DNA of 64,000 nucleotides, taken from the NCBI RefSeq assembly GCF_029633915.1, contig NZ_CP091092.1, positions 496,001-560,000 of the forward strand. The letters are read 5' to 3'. This DNA comes from Methanomicrobium antiquum. GTDB taxonomy: Archaea; Halobacteriota; Methanomicrobia; Methanomicrobiales; Methanomicrobiaceae. The notes under the pieces are model-generated. The model worked only from the letters and a program-made list of their open reading frames with translations. It did not search any database and was not told the origin of the DNA. This document shows, piece by piece, positions 7,148 through 16,593 of this stretch. A program made the translations under genes and the position numbers. Position 1 is the first letter of the stretch, and every line of letters starts with the position of its first letter.

Positions 7148-8989
7148 TCAGAGAACTTTTTGAAGTTCGGATTTTAGAGCTTCGCTAATCACTTTACCGT
7201 CAACGCGGCCACGCATCTCTTTCATGACAACCCCCATTAAAGGCCCCAATGCCCTCATCCCCTGCTCTTTTACAAAGTCTTTTCTCTCTTCAATAACGGC
7301 TGAAATTACACTTAAAAGCTCTTCTTCAGAGACAGACGGAGCAATTTTTTCCATTGCTGATTTAACACTGTCTCCTTTGCAGACTGCTTTTATTATATCG
7401 GGAATAGCCTCTTTTGCCGCTTTTTTATCTTCGACTGCCAATAAGATATCAATAATTTCTTTATCTTTTAGAACTGATGTGTCAAATCCTTCCCGTTTTA
7501 CCTCTCTCAGTGTCGAATAAAGAGTTCTTGCCGCAAGGTTTGGTTTAACACCTTTTGATACAGCCTCTTCAAAGAGCCTGCACCTGACAGAATATGCCAT
7601 GTTCTTCGAAAGTGCAGGGTCCAGCCCGAACTCCTCTGAAAAGCGTCTTTCTTTTTCTGTTAAAAGTTCTGGAATCTGAAGCAAATCCCAGTAATCCTCT
7701 GTTATGTCTGATGCGAAAACATCGGTCTCCGGGTACATCCTTGCCGCGCCCGGAAGAGGTCTCATATATGAAGTGGAACCTTCCTCCAGCATCTTTCTGG
7801 TCTCTTCTAAAACACCTTCAAATGAAAGCCTGGAGCGCTTAATTATCTGGCCGATTGCACATGCTGCCTTCTTTTTGGAGTCTGCAACCAGAATAACACA
7901 GTCATCAGGTCCGGCATTTGTGAAAATTTTTAATTTTTCAACTTCATCTTCGGAAACTCCGTATGCCGGAAGTTCGTCAGTATGAAACAGGCCTCCTACA
8001 CCACATTTCTTTGCATAATCTGAAATTTCACTTCCAAGCCTTCGGCCGGGCTGAATTTCTCTTCCGACAATGCCTGCAAAACCATTCAGACGGACTGCAA
8101 GAATTGATTTTGCCCGCTTTAAAATTGCAGAGCCTGTTTCAGAAAAGATTTCTGTGACATCAAAAATTTCTTCAGAGACAGAGGCGTTCTTCTCTTTGAG
8201 CTCATCTCTTATTGCAATAAGATTCTGCTGGCGCAAAACCTCTCGTCTTACAACCTCATCAATTAAATTTAAGTCCTGAACACCTTTAATCTCAACTCTT
8301 GCCCCGCCTTTTATTGATATATTGACATCCTGGCGGATTGTTCCAAGTCCGCGTTTTACTCTTCCGGTTGAGCGAAGAAGCATTCCGATGTATGATGCAA
8401 CCTCTTTTACCTGCTCCGGAGTTTTCATATCAGGCGCAGTTGTAATTTCTGCAAGAGGAATTCCAAGTCTGTCCAAAGAGAATACATCTCCTTCTACCCG
8501 CTGTGCCGCTTCTTCTTCAAGACAGATTGACTCAATTCCGGCACCGCCTGGAATGCAGGGTATTCTTCCGTTTAGAGCAACAAGAGAGGTTCTTTGAAAA
8601 CCGCTTGTGTTTGAACCGTCAATTACAAGTTTTCTCATTACATGCACCTGTTCAACAGGAGTCATGTTCATCATTTTTGCAAGAATGAGGGAAAGTTCGA
8701 GCGCTTCGGTGTTCATCGGCGCGGGAGGCTCTTCATCGTTTTCTACAAGACACGTTGTATCATATTCATAATATGTGTAAATTCTGTCCTGCTTTTTCAT
8801 CTCCTCTTCAGCCGCACGGTCAATTTCGCCCATCTCACTTTCTGTTGCACGAAGGAATCTTTTGAACTCTCCGCATTTTTCAGTAACATCACGAAGTTGG
8901 GTCGGGCAGTGGCAGAATAATTTTTCTTTCGTGTTTAGCTGTTGATGGATTTCAATTCCGGCTTTAAGGCCAATATCTTCATAATTCAT
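7148..8989 (-). CDS. gatE: glutamyl-tRNA(Gln) amidotransferase subunit E
   Basis: A 613-residue archaeal GatE, the tRNA-binding and kinase/transamidase partner of GatD; together they convert Glu-tRNA(Gln) to Gln-tRNA(Gln) in archaea that lack glutaminyl-tRNA synthetase. The N-terminus (LKAGIEIHQQLNTKEKLFCH) is diagnostic of the GatB/GatE cradle domain; HCPTQL supplies a Cys pair of the zinc region. A GAD-type insertion (about 270-400) separates GatE from bacterial GatB, and the C-terminal YqeY-like tail is present. Its start overlaps the end of gatD by 11 bases and argH lies upstream, so argH-gatD-gatE is one operon read right to left. Confidence 0.96.
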   Translation of the reverse strand: MNYEDIGLKAGIEIHQQLNTKEKLFCHCPTQLRDVTEKCGEFKRFLRATESEMGEIDRAAEEEMKKQDRIYTYYEYDTTCLVENDEEPPAPMNTEALELSLILAKMMNMTPVEQVHVMRKLVIDGSNTSGFQRTSLVALNGRIPCIPGGAGIESICLEEEAAQRVEGDVFSLDRLGIPLAEITTAPDMKTPEQVKEVASYIGMLLRSTGRVKRGLGTIRQDVNISIKGGARVEIKGVQDLNLIDEVVRREVLRQQNLIAIRDELKEKNASVSEEIFDVTEIFSETGSAILKRAKSILAVRLNGFAGIVGREIQPGRRLGSEISDYAKKCGVGGLFHTDELPAYGVSEDEVEKLKIFTNAGPDDCVILVADSKKKAACAIGQIIKRSRLSFEGVLEETRKMLEEGSTSYMRPLPGAARMYPETDVFASDITEDYWDLLQIPELLTEKERRFSEEFGLDPALSKNMAYSVRCRLFEEAVSKGVKPNLAARTLYSTLREVKREGFDTSVLKDKEIIDILLAVEDKKAAKEAIPDIIKAVCKGDSVKSAMEKIAPSVSEEELLSVISAVIEERKDFVKEQGMRALGPLMGVVMKEMRGRVDGKVISEALKSELQKVL

Positions 8990-10205
8990 TGTGAAGGCAC
9001 CTCTCTGTTTCGCCGCGAAGGTTTGTTCTCATAAGCTCTTTTACTGTTGAGGGATTATTTTCCTGTCCCAAAACCCACATAAGTTTTACAAAAGCGACCT
9101 CCGGAAGTATATCCTCTCCTTCAATAATTCCAGAAGTTAAAAGATCGCGTCCTGTATCATAAACTCTGTCACAGACACGGCCGTTTAAACACTGCGATGT
9201 CATCACAACATTTGTTCCTGTCTCTGAAAGTGCTTTTATTGAATCAATGCAGAGCGATGATGTGTGTCCAAGGCCGGTTCCGGCAATTACAAGCCCTTTG
9301 TAGCCGGAAAATGCATCAATAATATCAGGCTTCATCCCCGGATAGAAATATAGGAGCCCGACATTTTCTTCAAGCTTGTCAAAAAGCTCAGATTTGTTTT
9401 GATTTCGTCTTATGGCGTGTTCTTCGAGTGAAACATCAAGCGAGGGATAGTCAACACGTCCGAGCGGTTTTATGTTTAAGCTTTTAAAGGCATCACGCCT
9501 TGATGTGTGCATTTTACGGACTCTTGTACCTCTGTGAATTGCACAGAAGTCATCGTTTGTTGAGCCGTGCATTACAACCGCTACTTCTCCAAGGTCTGAA
9601 AGGGCGGCTTTTGCACTGCACATTCCGTTCATTACATTATCGCTTGACGGCCTGTCAGCAGAACGCTGTGACCCGACAAAAATAATTGGAACCGGAGTTT
9701 TCACCATGAAACTTATTGCCGCGGCAGAATAGGCAAGGGTGTCTGTTCCATGCGTAACAATAATCCCGTTTGTGTTATTCTTAATCTCATCATATATTGT
9801 TCTTGCAAGAGTTTTCCATATCTCAGGAGTCATATTCTCTGAAAGAATTGTTGCAGGAACATGTGCACTGAAGCATGCAATATCTTTAAGACCGGGTATT
9901 GCCCGAAGAATGTCTTCGGCCTCAAACTGGCTTGTAACAGCACCTGTTCTGTAATCTATCTTTGAGGCTATTGTTCCGCCTGTTGAGATAATTGAGAGTG
10001 CAGGGAGATTTTTGTCCTGTTCAATCTTTTTTGGGACTGCTCTTTTAGCCTTTGGTGATTCAGTTTTTTTAACTGCTGATATGTCAACTCCAATATTATA
10101 GCCGTTTTCAAGCTTGATGACCGCTTTTTTGTTTCGCTCTGTTATGTATGTTCCTTTAAGCTCTGTTCCTGCATAACTAAAGAGAACCTTATCTCCGGAT
10201 TCCAT
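8979..10205 (-). CDS. gatD: glutamyl-tRNA(Gln) amidotransferase subunit D
   Basis: A 408-residue asparaginase-like subunit that releases ammonia from glutamine or asparagine for GatE. An N-terminal SH3-like domain (about 1-48) and a charged linker precede the L-asparaginase domain. The two threonine motifs are clear: STGGTIAS with Thr78 and VTHGTDT with Thr154-Asp155. Length is normal for GatD (about 410-440). Only two bases separate it from argH upstream and it overlaps gatE downstream, so translation is probably coupled. Confidence 0.96.
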   Translation of the reverse strand: MESGDKVLFSYAGTELKGTYITERNKKAVIKLENGYNIGVDISAVKKTESPKAKRAVPKKIEQDKNLPALSIISTGGTIASKIDYRTGAVTSQFEAEDILRAIPGLKDIACFSAHVPATILSENMTPEIWKTLARTIYDEIKNNTNGIIVTHGTDTLAYSAAAISFMVKTPVPIIFVGSQRSADRPSSDNVMNGMCSAKAALSDLGEVAVVMHGSTNDDFCAIHRGTRVRKMHTSRRDAFKSLNIKPLGRVDYPSLDVSLEEHAIRRNQNKSELFDKLEENVGLLYFYPGMKPDIIDAFSGYKGLVIAGTGLGHTSSLCIDSIKALSETGTNVVMTSQCLNGRVCDRVYDTGRDLLTSGIIEGEDILPEVAFVKLMWVLGQENNPSTVKELMRTNLRGETERCLHNEL

Positions 10206-10207
10206 TG

Positions 10208-11689
10208 TTAATTAATCAGCTCCTCAGCCTGTTTTATCATATTTTTAAGAGATTTGTCAATATTATTTCTAACTGAAAAAGTCCACTCTATGTCTTCTTT
10301 TAATGCATAGTTTCGCTTTTCAATGCTTTTTGAAACAGCCGCCGGTGACGGTCCTCCTGTTTTGTCTCTTTCACGGACTGAAAATTCAACATCCAGTGCT
10401 TCTGAAACTGACTTTTCATCCATTCCCCTTTCTTTGAGAGAAATATCTGCCATTTCAAGGGATGCTTTTTCAAGTGTTTCAAGGTCAAGTTTTCCAAGCC
10501 TTACTGAACGCCCGACAATTCCGTGAGCTGTTCTGAATGGAAGCCCGTAGTTTCTAACCATAACGTCGGCAAGCTCGGTTGCAGTGGAAAATCCTTTTCC
10601 TGCCTCATCTGCCATTTTTTCAATATTGAATCGGGCAGTTTTAATCATGCCTGTCATAATTTCAACAGATGATTTTGTATCTGAAACTGCTCTCCAAAGA
10701 TGCGGCCATAAATCCTGCATGTCTCTGTTGTAGCTCATCGGAAGCCCTTTTATCTGGGCAATTGATGCGGAAAGCGCTCCGGCAACAGATCCTGCCTTTC
10801 CGCGCATTATTTCCGCGCAGTCCGGATTTTTTTTCTGCGGCATTATGGAACTTGTCGAACAGTAAGAATCGTCAAGATTTACAAATCCGGCAAAAGAAGA
10901 GCTCCATATGATTAACTCTTCACAAAGACGGCTTAAGTTTGTCATTATTATAGCACATGCAGAGATTGTCTCAAGGCAGAAGTCGCGTCCGGAAACACAG
11001 TCCATTGAGTTTTCAAGAACTCCTGAAAAGCCCAGTAGTTCTGCAGTATATTCTCGGTCAATAGGGTATCCTGTTGATGCAAAGGCCGCGGCGCCAAGCG
11101 GGCATAAGTCTACTCTTAATAATGAGTCGCCAAACCGCTCAAAATCACGTCCGAAGGCCTGTTCATAGTTCATTAAATAATGCGCAAGCGTAGTTGGCTG
11201 TGCATACTGAAGATGTGTAAATCCCGGCATGAATGAAGTTTTATTCTCTTCTGCAAGCTCAATAAGAACTCCTCTAAGACCGGCGATTCTGTACAGAATT
11301 TCTAATATGTCTTCCCGCAATCTGATGCGGACGCAGGTTGCAACTTCATCGTTTCTTGATCTGCCCATATGAAGCCTGCCGCCTTTATCAGAACCGGTTT
11401 TATCGATAATATATGCCTCGATTCCGGCGTGAACATCCTCAAATTTAGGGTCAAAAACAGAGTCGCAAAGACCCTCTTTATGAAGGCTTAAAAGAACCTC
11501 CATTATGGCCTTTGCTGAATCGCTGTCGATAATTTTCTGCCTGTTCAGCATCAGGAGGTGGCCGATGTCAACTAAAATATCGGATTCTCCAATGAATTTG
11601 TCGGCATCTTTTGACGACAGATACTCCCATACCTCGGATGGGCGTCCATCGCCAAGCCGCCCTCCTCTAAGCGGGTCTTTACTCATCAC
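10208..11689 (-). CDS. argH: argininosuccinate lyase
   Basis: A 493-residue member of the fumarase/aspartase superfamily that splits argininosuccinate to arginine and fumarate, the last step of arginine synthesis. The superfamily signature SSIMPQKKNP is visible near residue 283, and HMGRSRNDE and GFTHLQYAQPTT are family hallmarks. It is the first gene of an operon with gatD and gatE. The start is ATG at 11689 after GGAGATTTG. Fumarate released here could feed the fumarase encoded at 18.5 kb. Confidence 0.96.
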   Translation of the reverse strand: MMSKDPLRGGRLGDGRPSEVWEYLSSKDADKFIGESDILVDIGHLLMLNRQKIIDSDSAKAIMEVLLSLHKEGLCDSVFDPKFEDVHAGIEAYIIDKTGSDKGGRLHMGRSRNDEVATCVRIRLREDILEILYRIAGLRGVLIELAEENKTSFMPGFTHLQYAQPTTLAHYLMNYEQAFGRDFERFGDSLLRVDLCPLGAAAFASTGYPIDREYTAELLGFSGVLENSMDCVSGRDFCLETISACAIIMTNLSRLCEELIIWSSSFAGFVNLDDSYCSTSSIMPQKKNPDCAEIMRGKAGSVAGALSASIAQIKGLPMSYNRDMQDLWPHLWRAVSDTKSSVEIMTGMIKTARFNIEKMADEAGKGFSTATELADVMVRNYGLPFRTAHGIVGRSVRLGKLDLETLEKASLEMADISLKERGMDEKSVSEALDVEFSVRERDKTGGPSPAAVSKSIEKRNYALKEDIEWTFSVRNNIDKSLKNMIKQAEELIN

Positions 11690-11794
11690 AAATCTCCTGC
11701 CATAATTATATGTTCAGATGCATATTTAAGGCGACTATTGATTTTACATCAATTTGTGAATCTTATATTGTTCATCTTATCTGATGCCGGTTAA

Positions 11795-11853
11795 CTTTTG
11801 TAAATTAATTTTTGTAAATTGATTTTTGTAAATTGTTTTTTGTAAATTGATTT
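11795..11853. repeat. 14-base degenerate tandem repeat, about four copies
   Basis: Four imperfect copies of a unit like TTTTTGTAAATTGA lie in the 263-base divergent region between argH and the surface-protein gene. The remainder of that gap contains a TATA-like TTTATTTAAAT at about 11923-11933 for the plus-strand gene. Confidence 0.7.
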
Positions 11854-11952
11854 ATTGTGGATAAATTTTGGAATAACCAGATTTCATGTGAGATAGAAAA
11901 ATCCCTGATGAAAATCAAAAATTTTATTTAAATCTGATAAAAACAAAAAAAT

Positions 11953-14295
11953 GTGGACTCTCCGGTCAGTTTTAGATTGATATATATTTTTGTGTTTTTA
12001 GGTTTGATTTTTTTTTCAGCACCTGTTGCATCCGCTTCTGCCACATCAGATGAATATGGATGGAATTTTACTGTTATTGATACAGATGGAAATGCAGGCG
12101 GCTACTGTTCTGTTGCTTTTAGTCCGGTGACACATAATCCTGTAATAAGCTATACTGAAATTGTATCAAAAGATCTCAGGGTTGCCTGGTATGATGGCAG
12201 TCAGTGGAATATAAACAGAGATATTGCAAAAAATGCTTCATATAATGATATTTCTTTTAATTCAACAGGATATCCTGCAATAGTCTTTTATTCAGACACT
12301 CCTGAAATAACTCTGAGATTGACAGGAGCTAAAAATTTTGAATGGGAATCCTCTCAAAACTGGGATGAGAGTATAATCAATCCTAAAGTCGGGACAACAA
12401 AGCCTTCTATTGTCTATAATAATTCGGATATACCCTTTGTATCTTATTTTAATAGTGCTAATAAAATTTCGTATGCTTACAGTATAAATGAAATATGGCA
12501 GAATTTTGAAATTTCATCCAGCTCAGGAGGCTCTAAATATTCATCTATTGCTTTGAATCCTCTGACGGGATATCCTGCGATTGTTTATTTATATCCTCAA
12601 TCAGATCAGAAAATTTATTATCGCGAATATGATGGTGAAAATTGGAAATCTGATAAAATAAGCTACAACTCATCCAATATCGGATTTGGCTGTTCTCTTG
12701 CTTTTAATTCAGACGGATATCCGGGAGTGAGTTATGTTAAAAATACAGGGGATCTTTATTACGCATGGCACAACGGGATTTCCTGGAATTATATTCTGGT
12801 CGATGATGTGGGCTCAGATAGTAAAGAGCGCCCTTATCCTTATACAAGTCTGGATTACAACAATTCTGACTGTCCCGGAATAAGTTATTATGACAGACGC
12901 GATGGCACTAATGGTGATCTAAAGTTTGCAACCTGTAATTTTGAAAAAGTGGGTGACCCCTCGGCCTGGGAGATAGAAAACGTATTTTTTGAGGCAGATT
13001 CAGGTTTATACAACGATTTTGGATTTGACCCTGAAACAGATCTTCCGTACATTGCCTTTTACAGGGAAGACGGCGAAAATTTAAATTACGGATCACTTTA
13101 CTTTGCAATGAAGGGCAAAACGCCTGAGCCTGATTTTAATGCAATTGTATATCCGGTATCGTCAAATATGACTGTTTCTTTTTCTGATATGACTTATTCG
13201 CAGACTTTTGCAGAGAATTATCTCTGGAATTTTGGAGATAATTCTTCATATTCCGGAAAAAATCCTCCTGCACACAAATATCCATGTGCCGGAATCTATA
13301 CTGTGTCGCTTAATGTCTCAAACCGGTTTGGAGAATCATATTGCGAAAAAGAGATAACAGTTCCGACATTCTCGAACATTTCTGTAAATAAAACTTCAGG
13401 AACTGCGCCTTTGCATGTAATGTTTTCAGATAAGAGTATAGGCGTTCCTGACACCTGGAATCTCTCATTTGGAGATGGAAGCTTTTATAATACATCTGAT
13501 ATTTTTTCAGACGATGGTATGGGAATTACACATGTCTATGAAAATCCCGGTAATTATACGGTAAGTCTTTCAACAGAAAAAAATGGTATTTTCAATGAGA
13601 CTGTTTATGAAAAATTCATTGTAGCAGAGGCTTACGTGAATGAAACCGGAGGGAATGGAAATGAAGATGATGGGGATGGAGAAGATGAAACCGGAGGGAA
13701 TGGAAATGAAGATGATTCATCCGAAAATAGTAATAACAATTTCAAAAGCTCAGGAAGTTACTATGGAAATGCTCCAAATAAGCTGTATAATGTAAGATGC
13801 TCGCCTTATCTTTCATCTGCCTGTAGCAGTAATCTCAAAAAAGGTGACATATTTTCATTTTATATTAATACCGGTTTCATGCGAAAATTTTCAGCCGCTT
13901 TTGGCGAGGATGTCTCAAATGTTATGTTTGAAGTTTCAAAAGTTGATTTTGCAAGGGATCTGTTCAAAGAGCCTTTGGGACCTGTTTATGGATATGGAGC
14001 AGTTCATATGTCAGGTGCGCCGGAATCATCGGTTGTTGCATTATCTGCTTCATTTGAAGTAAGCAAAAACTGGCTCTCTGATGTCAGTATGACAGAGAAT
14101 GATGTTACCTTTCTTATGTATGTTTTGGAAAACAAAACCTGGGTGGAATTGCCTGTCGAATTTGAGGGTTGCGATGATGAATTCTGCTCTTATACAGTAA
14201 GAATACCAAAAATTTCATATTATGCTGTAAGCGCCCGCAAAAATACAAAGCATATGCCAAAAAATACTATGGATTTAAAGGATGTTTTGATTTAA
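11953..14295 (+). CDS. secreted propeller/PKD surface protein with PGF-pre-PGF-like domain
   Basis: About 780 residues. An N-terminal signal peptide (hydrophobic to about residue 30, ending SAPVASASA) directs export. Residues 40-390 contain seven repeats, each with a pattern like SxAFNxxGYPxISYY, suggesting a seven-bladed beta-propeller. Two PKD-like domains follow (about 395-560; LWNFGDNSSYSGKNP and LSFGDGSFYNTS). A Gly/Asn/Asp/Glu-rich linker holds a duplicated ETGGNGNEDD. The last 165 residues resemble the PGF-pre-PGF domain of archaeal surface proteins, but the PGF-CTERM anchor that normally follows is absent. GTG 11953 is the listed start; TTG 11974 would also leave a full signal peptide. 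Function unknown, presumably cell-surface binding. Confidence 0.75.
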   Translation: MDSPVSFRLIYIFVFLGLIFFSAPVASASATSDEYGWNFTVIDTDGNAGGYCSVAFSPVTHNPVISYTEIVSKDLRVAWYDGSQWNINRDIAKNASYNDISFNSTGYPAIVFYSDTPEITLRLTGAKNFEWESSQNWDESIINPKVGTTKPSIVYNNSDIPFVSYFNSANKISYAYSINEIWQNFEISSSSGGSKYSSIALNPLTGYPAIVYLYPQSDQKIYYREYDGENWKSDKISYNSSNIGFGCSLAFNSDGYPGVSYVKNTGDLYYAWHNGISWNYILVDDVGSDSKERPYPYTSLDYNNSDCPGISYYDRRDGTNGDLKFATCNFEKVGDPSAWEIENVFFEADSGLYNDFGFDPETDLPYIAFYREDGENLNYGSLYFAMKGKTPEPDFNAIVYPVSSNMTVSFSDMTYSQTFAENYLWNFGDNSSYSGKNPPAHKYPCAGIYTVSLNVSNRFGESYCEKEITVPTFSNISVNKTSGTAPLHVMFSDKSIGVPDTWNLSFGDGSFYNTSDIFSDDGMGITHVYENPGNYTVSLSTEKNGIFNETVYEKFIVAEAYVNETGGNGNEDDGDGEDETGGNGNEDDSSENSNNNFKSSGSYYGNAPNKLYNVRCSPYLSSACSSNLKKGDIFSFYINTGFMRKFSAAFGEDVSNVMFEVSKVDFARDLFKEPLGPVYGYGAVHMSGAPESSVVALSASFEVSKNWLSDVSMTENDVTFLMYVLENKTWVELPVEFEGCDDEFCSYTVRIPKISYYAVSARKNTKHMPKNTMDLKDVLI

Positions 14296-14439
14296 TTTGC
14301 TAATGATTTAAACAAAAATTCCTTATTGTATAAAAAATTTATTTTTTTATAACCTCAATGTATTAATTACGTTACCCAAAAAGATATTATCTTATATTCT
14401 TCCCTCTCAAAAGTTATTGTTTAATTAAAGAAGGGGAAA

Positions 14440-15459
14440 ATGATGAAAAAAATAACTGGTCTTTTTCTGGTATTAATGCTGACAGCCGGATTTATGCTAA
14501 TAGCCGGCTGTACTGAAACGCCTTCCCAGCCGGGAACGGAGAAAAAAGCTGAAATAAATTTTGGTTATCAGCCAAGTACACATCAGCTTGCATACATGAC
14601 TGCAATGAAGAAAGGATGGTGGACAGAAAACCTCGCACCATATGGAATCACTGTTGATGCATCAAAGAATGAGTATTTGTTCCCCACAGGAGCACCTGAA
14701 ATGCAGGCAATGCTTGGAGGAGAAATTGATGTCGCATATGTTGGTGCGGCGCCTGTATTATCCGCGATTGCAACCGGTCTTGACGCAAAAATTGTTGCGG
14801 CTGTCCAGACTCAGGGTTCAGCACTTGTTGTAAAGCCTGATATTGAATACACCGGCCCTGATTCACTTAAAGGGCATACTATTGCCACATTCCCGTCAGG
14901 AACAATTCAGGACACTGTTTTAAGAGACTGGCTTTTGTCAAACGGTATTGACCCTGAATCTGATGTGGATATAAGGCCGATGGGGCCTGGCGATGCAGTC
15001 ACAGCAATCACTGCCGGACAGATTGATGCAGTATTTTTACCTGCACCTTCGCCCACAATCATAAAAGAGGACGGTTATGGGAAAATTGTTCTTAATTCAG
15101 GAGAAATGAGTCCAAATCATCCCTGCTGTGTCCTTGTAGTCAGCGGAAAACTTATCCGTGAAAATCCAGATGCAGTAACAGAAATTGTAAGAACACAGAT
15201 AAAGGCTTCTGAATATAACCTTGAGCATACTGATGAAGCAGCACAGATATATTCGGATTACACCAAGAATACAAAAGAAGTTGCGGCAAAGTCCTTTGAA
15301 AACTGGGACGGAGAATGGGTTTCAGATCCAAATCTCATTGTAGATGGCGTTCTTTCATATGTAAAATCGCAAAACGAACTTGGATATATCGAGAAAAATC
15401 TCACTGCCGATGATATCTTCGATTTATCATTCTACGAAAAAGCAACTGCAACTGCTTAA
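14440..15459 (+). CDS. ABC transporter substrate-binding lipoprotein (SsuA/NrtA/ThiY-like)
   Basis: A 339-residue solute-binding protein. A signal peptide ends in the lipobox LIAGC with Cys24 as the lipid-anchored residue. The periplasmic-binding fold has the features of the nitrate/sulfonate/taurine (SsuA) group: FGYQPSTHQLAYMTAMKKGWW near the start and GEIDVAYVGAAPVLSAIATG. The ligand cannot be told from sequence. It is the first gene of a three-gene set with the permease at 15796 and the ATPase at 16594, but 336 bases with a tandem repeat separate it from the permease. ATG 14440 and ATG 14443 both follow AGAAGGGG. Confidence 0.88.
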   Translation: MMKKITGLFLVLMLTAGFMLIAGCTETPSQPGTEKKAEINFGYQPSTHQLAYMTAMKKGWWTENLAPYGITVDASKNEYLFPTGAPEMQAMLGGEIDVAYVGAAPVLSAIATGLDAKIVAAVQTQGSALVVKPDIEYTGPDSLKGHTIATFPSGTIQDTVLRDWLLSNGIDPESDVDIRPMGPGDAVTAITAGQIDAVFLPAPSPTIIKEDGYGKIVLNSGEMSPNHPCCVLVVSGKLIRENPDAVTEIVRTQIKASEYNLEHTDEAAQIYSDYTKNTKEVAAKSFENWDGEWVSDPNLIVDGVLSYVKSQNELGYIEKNLTADDIFDLSFYEKATATA

Positions 15460-15795
15460 AAAAAGCTCGAAAAATTAAAAACCAAAACTTCTTTTTTTTA
15501 TAAAAATATGAATTAGAACAAATATATGAATCAAACAAAAAAATATGAATTAGAACAAATACATGAATCAAACAAAAAAATTGAATTAGAACAAATATAT
15601 GAATCAAACAAAAAATTGAATTAAAACAAATATATGAATTAAACCAAAGTTTATTCTGATTAAATATCTGGAAAAACCAAAAGAATTTTGGGTATTAAAT
15701 GTGGCAAAAAAAATCTTTAAAAAAGTGGGAGATTATTTTTTCAATTGCCATAATTATATCATAAATTGAGTTTACTTTTCATAAGGACAGAAAAT
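15460..15795. other. 336-base intergenic stretch inside the ABC transporter locus
   Basis: It contains a T-rich run at 15490-15499 just after the binding-protein gene, the 37/36/35-base tandem repeat at 15506-15645, and a probable promoter near the end (TTATTTTTTC around 15733 and AATTATATCATAA around 15750) for the permease. A short minus-strand ORF across the repeat is an artefact of the repeat. Confidence 0.5.
15506..15645. repeat. four-copy tandem repeat, period 37-36-35 bases
   Basis: Four copies of a unit beginning ATATGAATTAGAACAAATAT and continuing with ATGAATCAAACAAAAAA. Successive GAATTA words start at 15510, 15547, 15583 and 15618, so the period drops one base each time. A half-unit repeat (GAATTAGAAC / GAATCAAAC) is nested inside. 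Confidence 0.85.
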
Positions 15796-16593
15796 ATGGC
15801 TTCTAAAAAAAAGGACTATACAAAAAAAATATTATTTCCTGCCGCAACTCTGATAGGTTTTCTTTTAATATGGCAGCTTATAGCTGAATATTATGTTGGA
15901 AATCCCTTTCTTTTACCAAGTTTTACTGATATAGTTTCGGCATTCTGGAATATGGCATTTGGTCCTAAGGGCACTCTTCTAAAGGACCTTGAGTACAGTC
16001 TTTTGCATTTTGCAATAGGGATGTGTGCCGCAATAGCTGTCGGAATTCCGGTTGGAATTGCTATGGGCTGGTTTAAAGAGGCTGATATGGCATTAAATCC
16101 TTTAATTGAGCTTTTCAGACCAATACCTCCACTTGCATGGATTCCATTTGCAATCATCTGGTTTGGACTCACCAATGCCGCCGCCGGATTTATAATTTTT
16201 ATCGGAGCGGTATTTCCGATTCTTGTAAATACATATACCGGATTTAAGGGAGTTCCAAAGGTTTTTATTGAAGCCGGAATGGTGCTTGGATGTACAAGCA
16301 GTTTGAGTCTTATAAGGAGGGTTGCCTTTCCTTCAGCTATTCCTTCGATAACTTCCGGAATCAGAATTTCAATGGGTGTTGGCTGGATGTGTCTTGTTGG
16401 TGCAGAAATATTTGGCGCAGGCAGTGGTAAATACGGTCTTGGGAAAAACCTGTGGACTTATTATAATCTTCACCAGATGCCAAACGTTGTTGTTTACATG
16501 GTGATTCTTGGACTAATAGGACTCCTGATAGATCTCGTGTTTAGACGTTATGTGAACAGACAGATGCTGAAATGGCAGGATGAGGAGCTTTAA
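15796..16593 (+). CDS. ABC transporter permease (SsuC/TauC type)
   Basis: About 265 residues and six hydrophobic segments. The EAA-type cytoplasmic loop (EAGMVLGCTSSLSLIRRVAFP) that docks the ATPase is clear, as is the family sequence around FRPIPPLAWIPFAIIWFG. I choose ATG 15796 (MASKKKDY) because AAGGA at 15784-15788 lies at ribosome-site distance; the TTG at 15766 has none. The ATPase gene starts immediately after the stop codon. It works with the lipoprotein at 14440. Confidence 0.9.
   Translation: MASKKKDYTKKILFPAATLIGFLLIWQLIAEYYVGNPFLLPSFTDIVSAFWNMAFGPKGTLLKDLEYSLLHFAIGMCAAIAVGIPVGIAMGWFKEADMALNPLIELFRPIPPLAWIPFAIIWFGLTNAAAGFIIFIGAVFPILVNTYTGFKGVPKVFIEAGMVLGCTSSLSLIRRVAFPSAIPSITSGIRISMGVGWMCLVGAEIFGAGSGKYGLGKNLWTYYNLHQMPNVVVYMVILGLIGLLIDLVFRRYVNRQMLKWQDEEL

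Noticed and set aside
15401-15607. Minus-strand ORF rich in Ile, Phe and His across the 15.5 kb gap
   Set aside because: It is a by-product of the tandem repeat and overlaps the end of the binding-protein gene; no ribosome site.
15506-15645. Possible CRISPR array
   Set aside because: The units are contiguous with no unique spacers and no cas genes are present.
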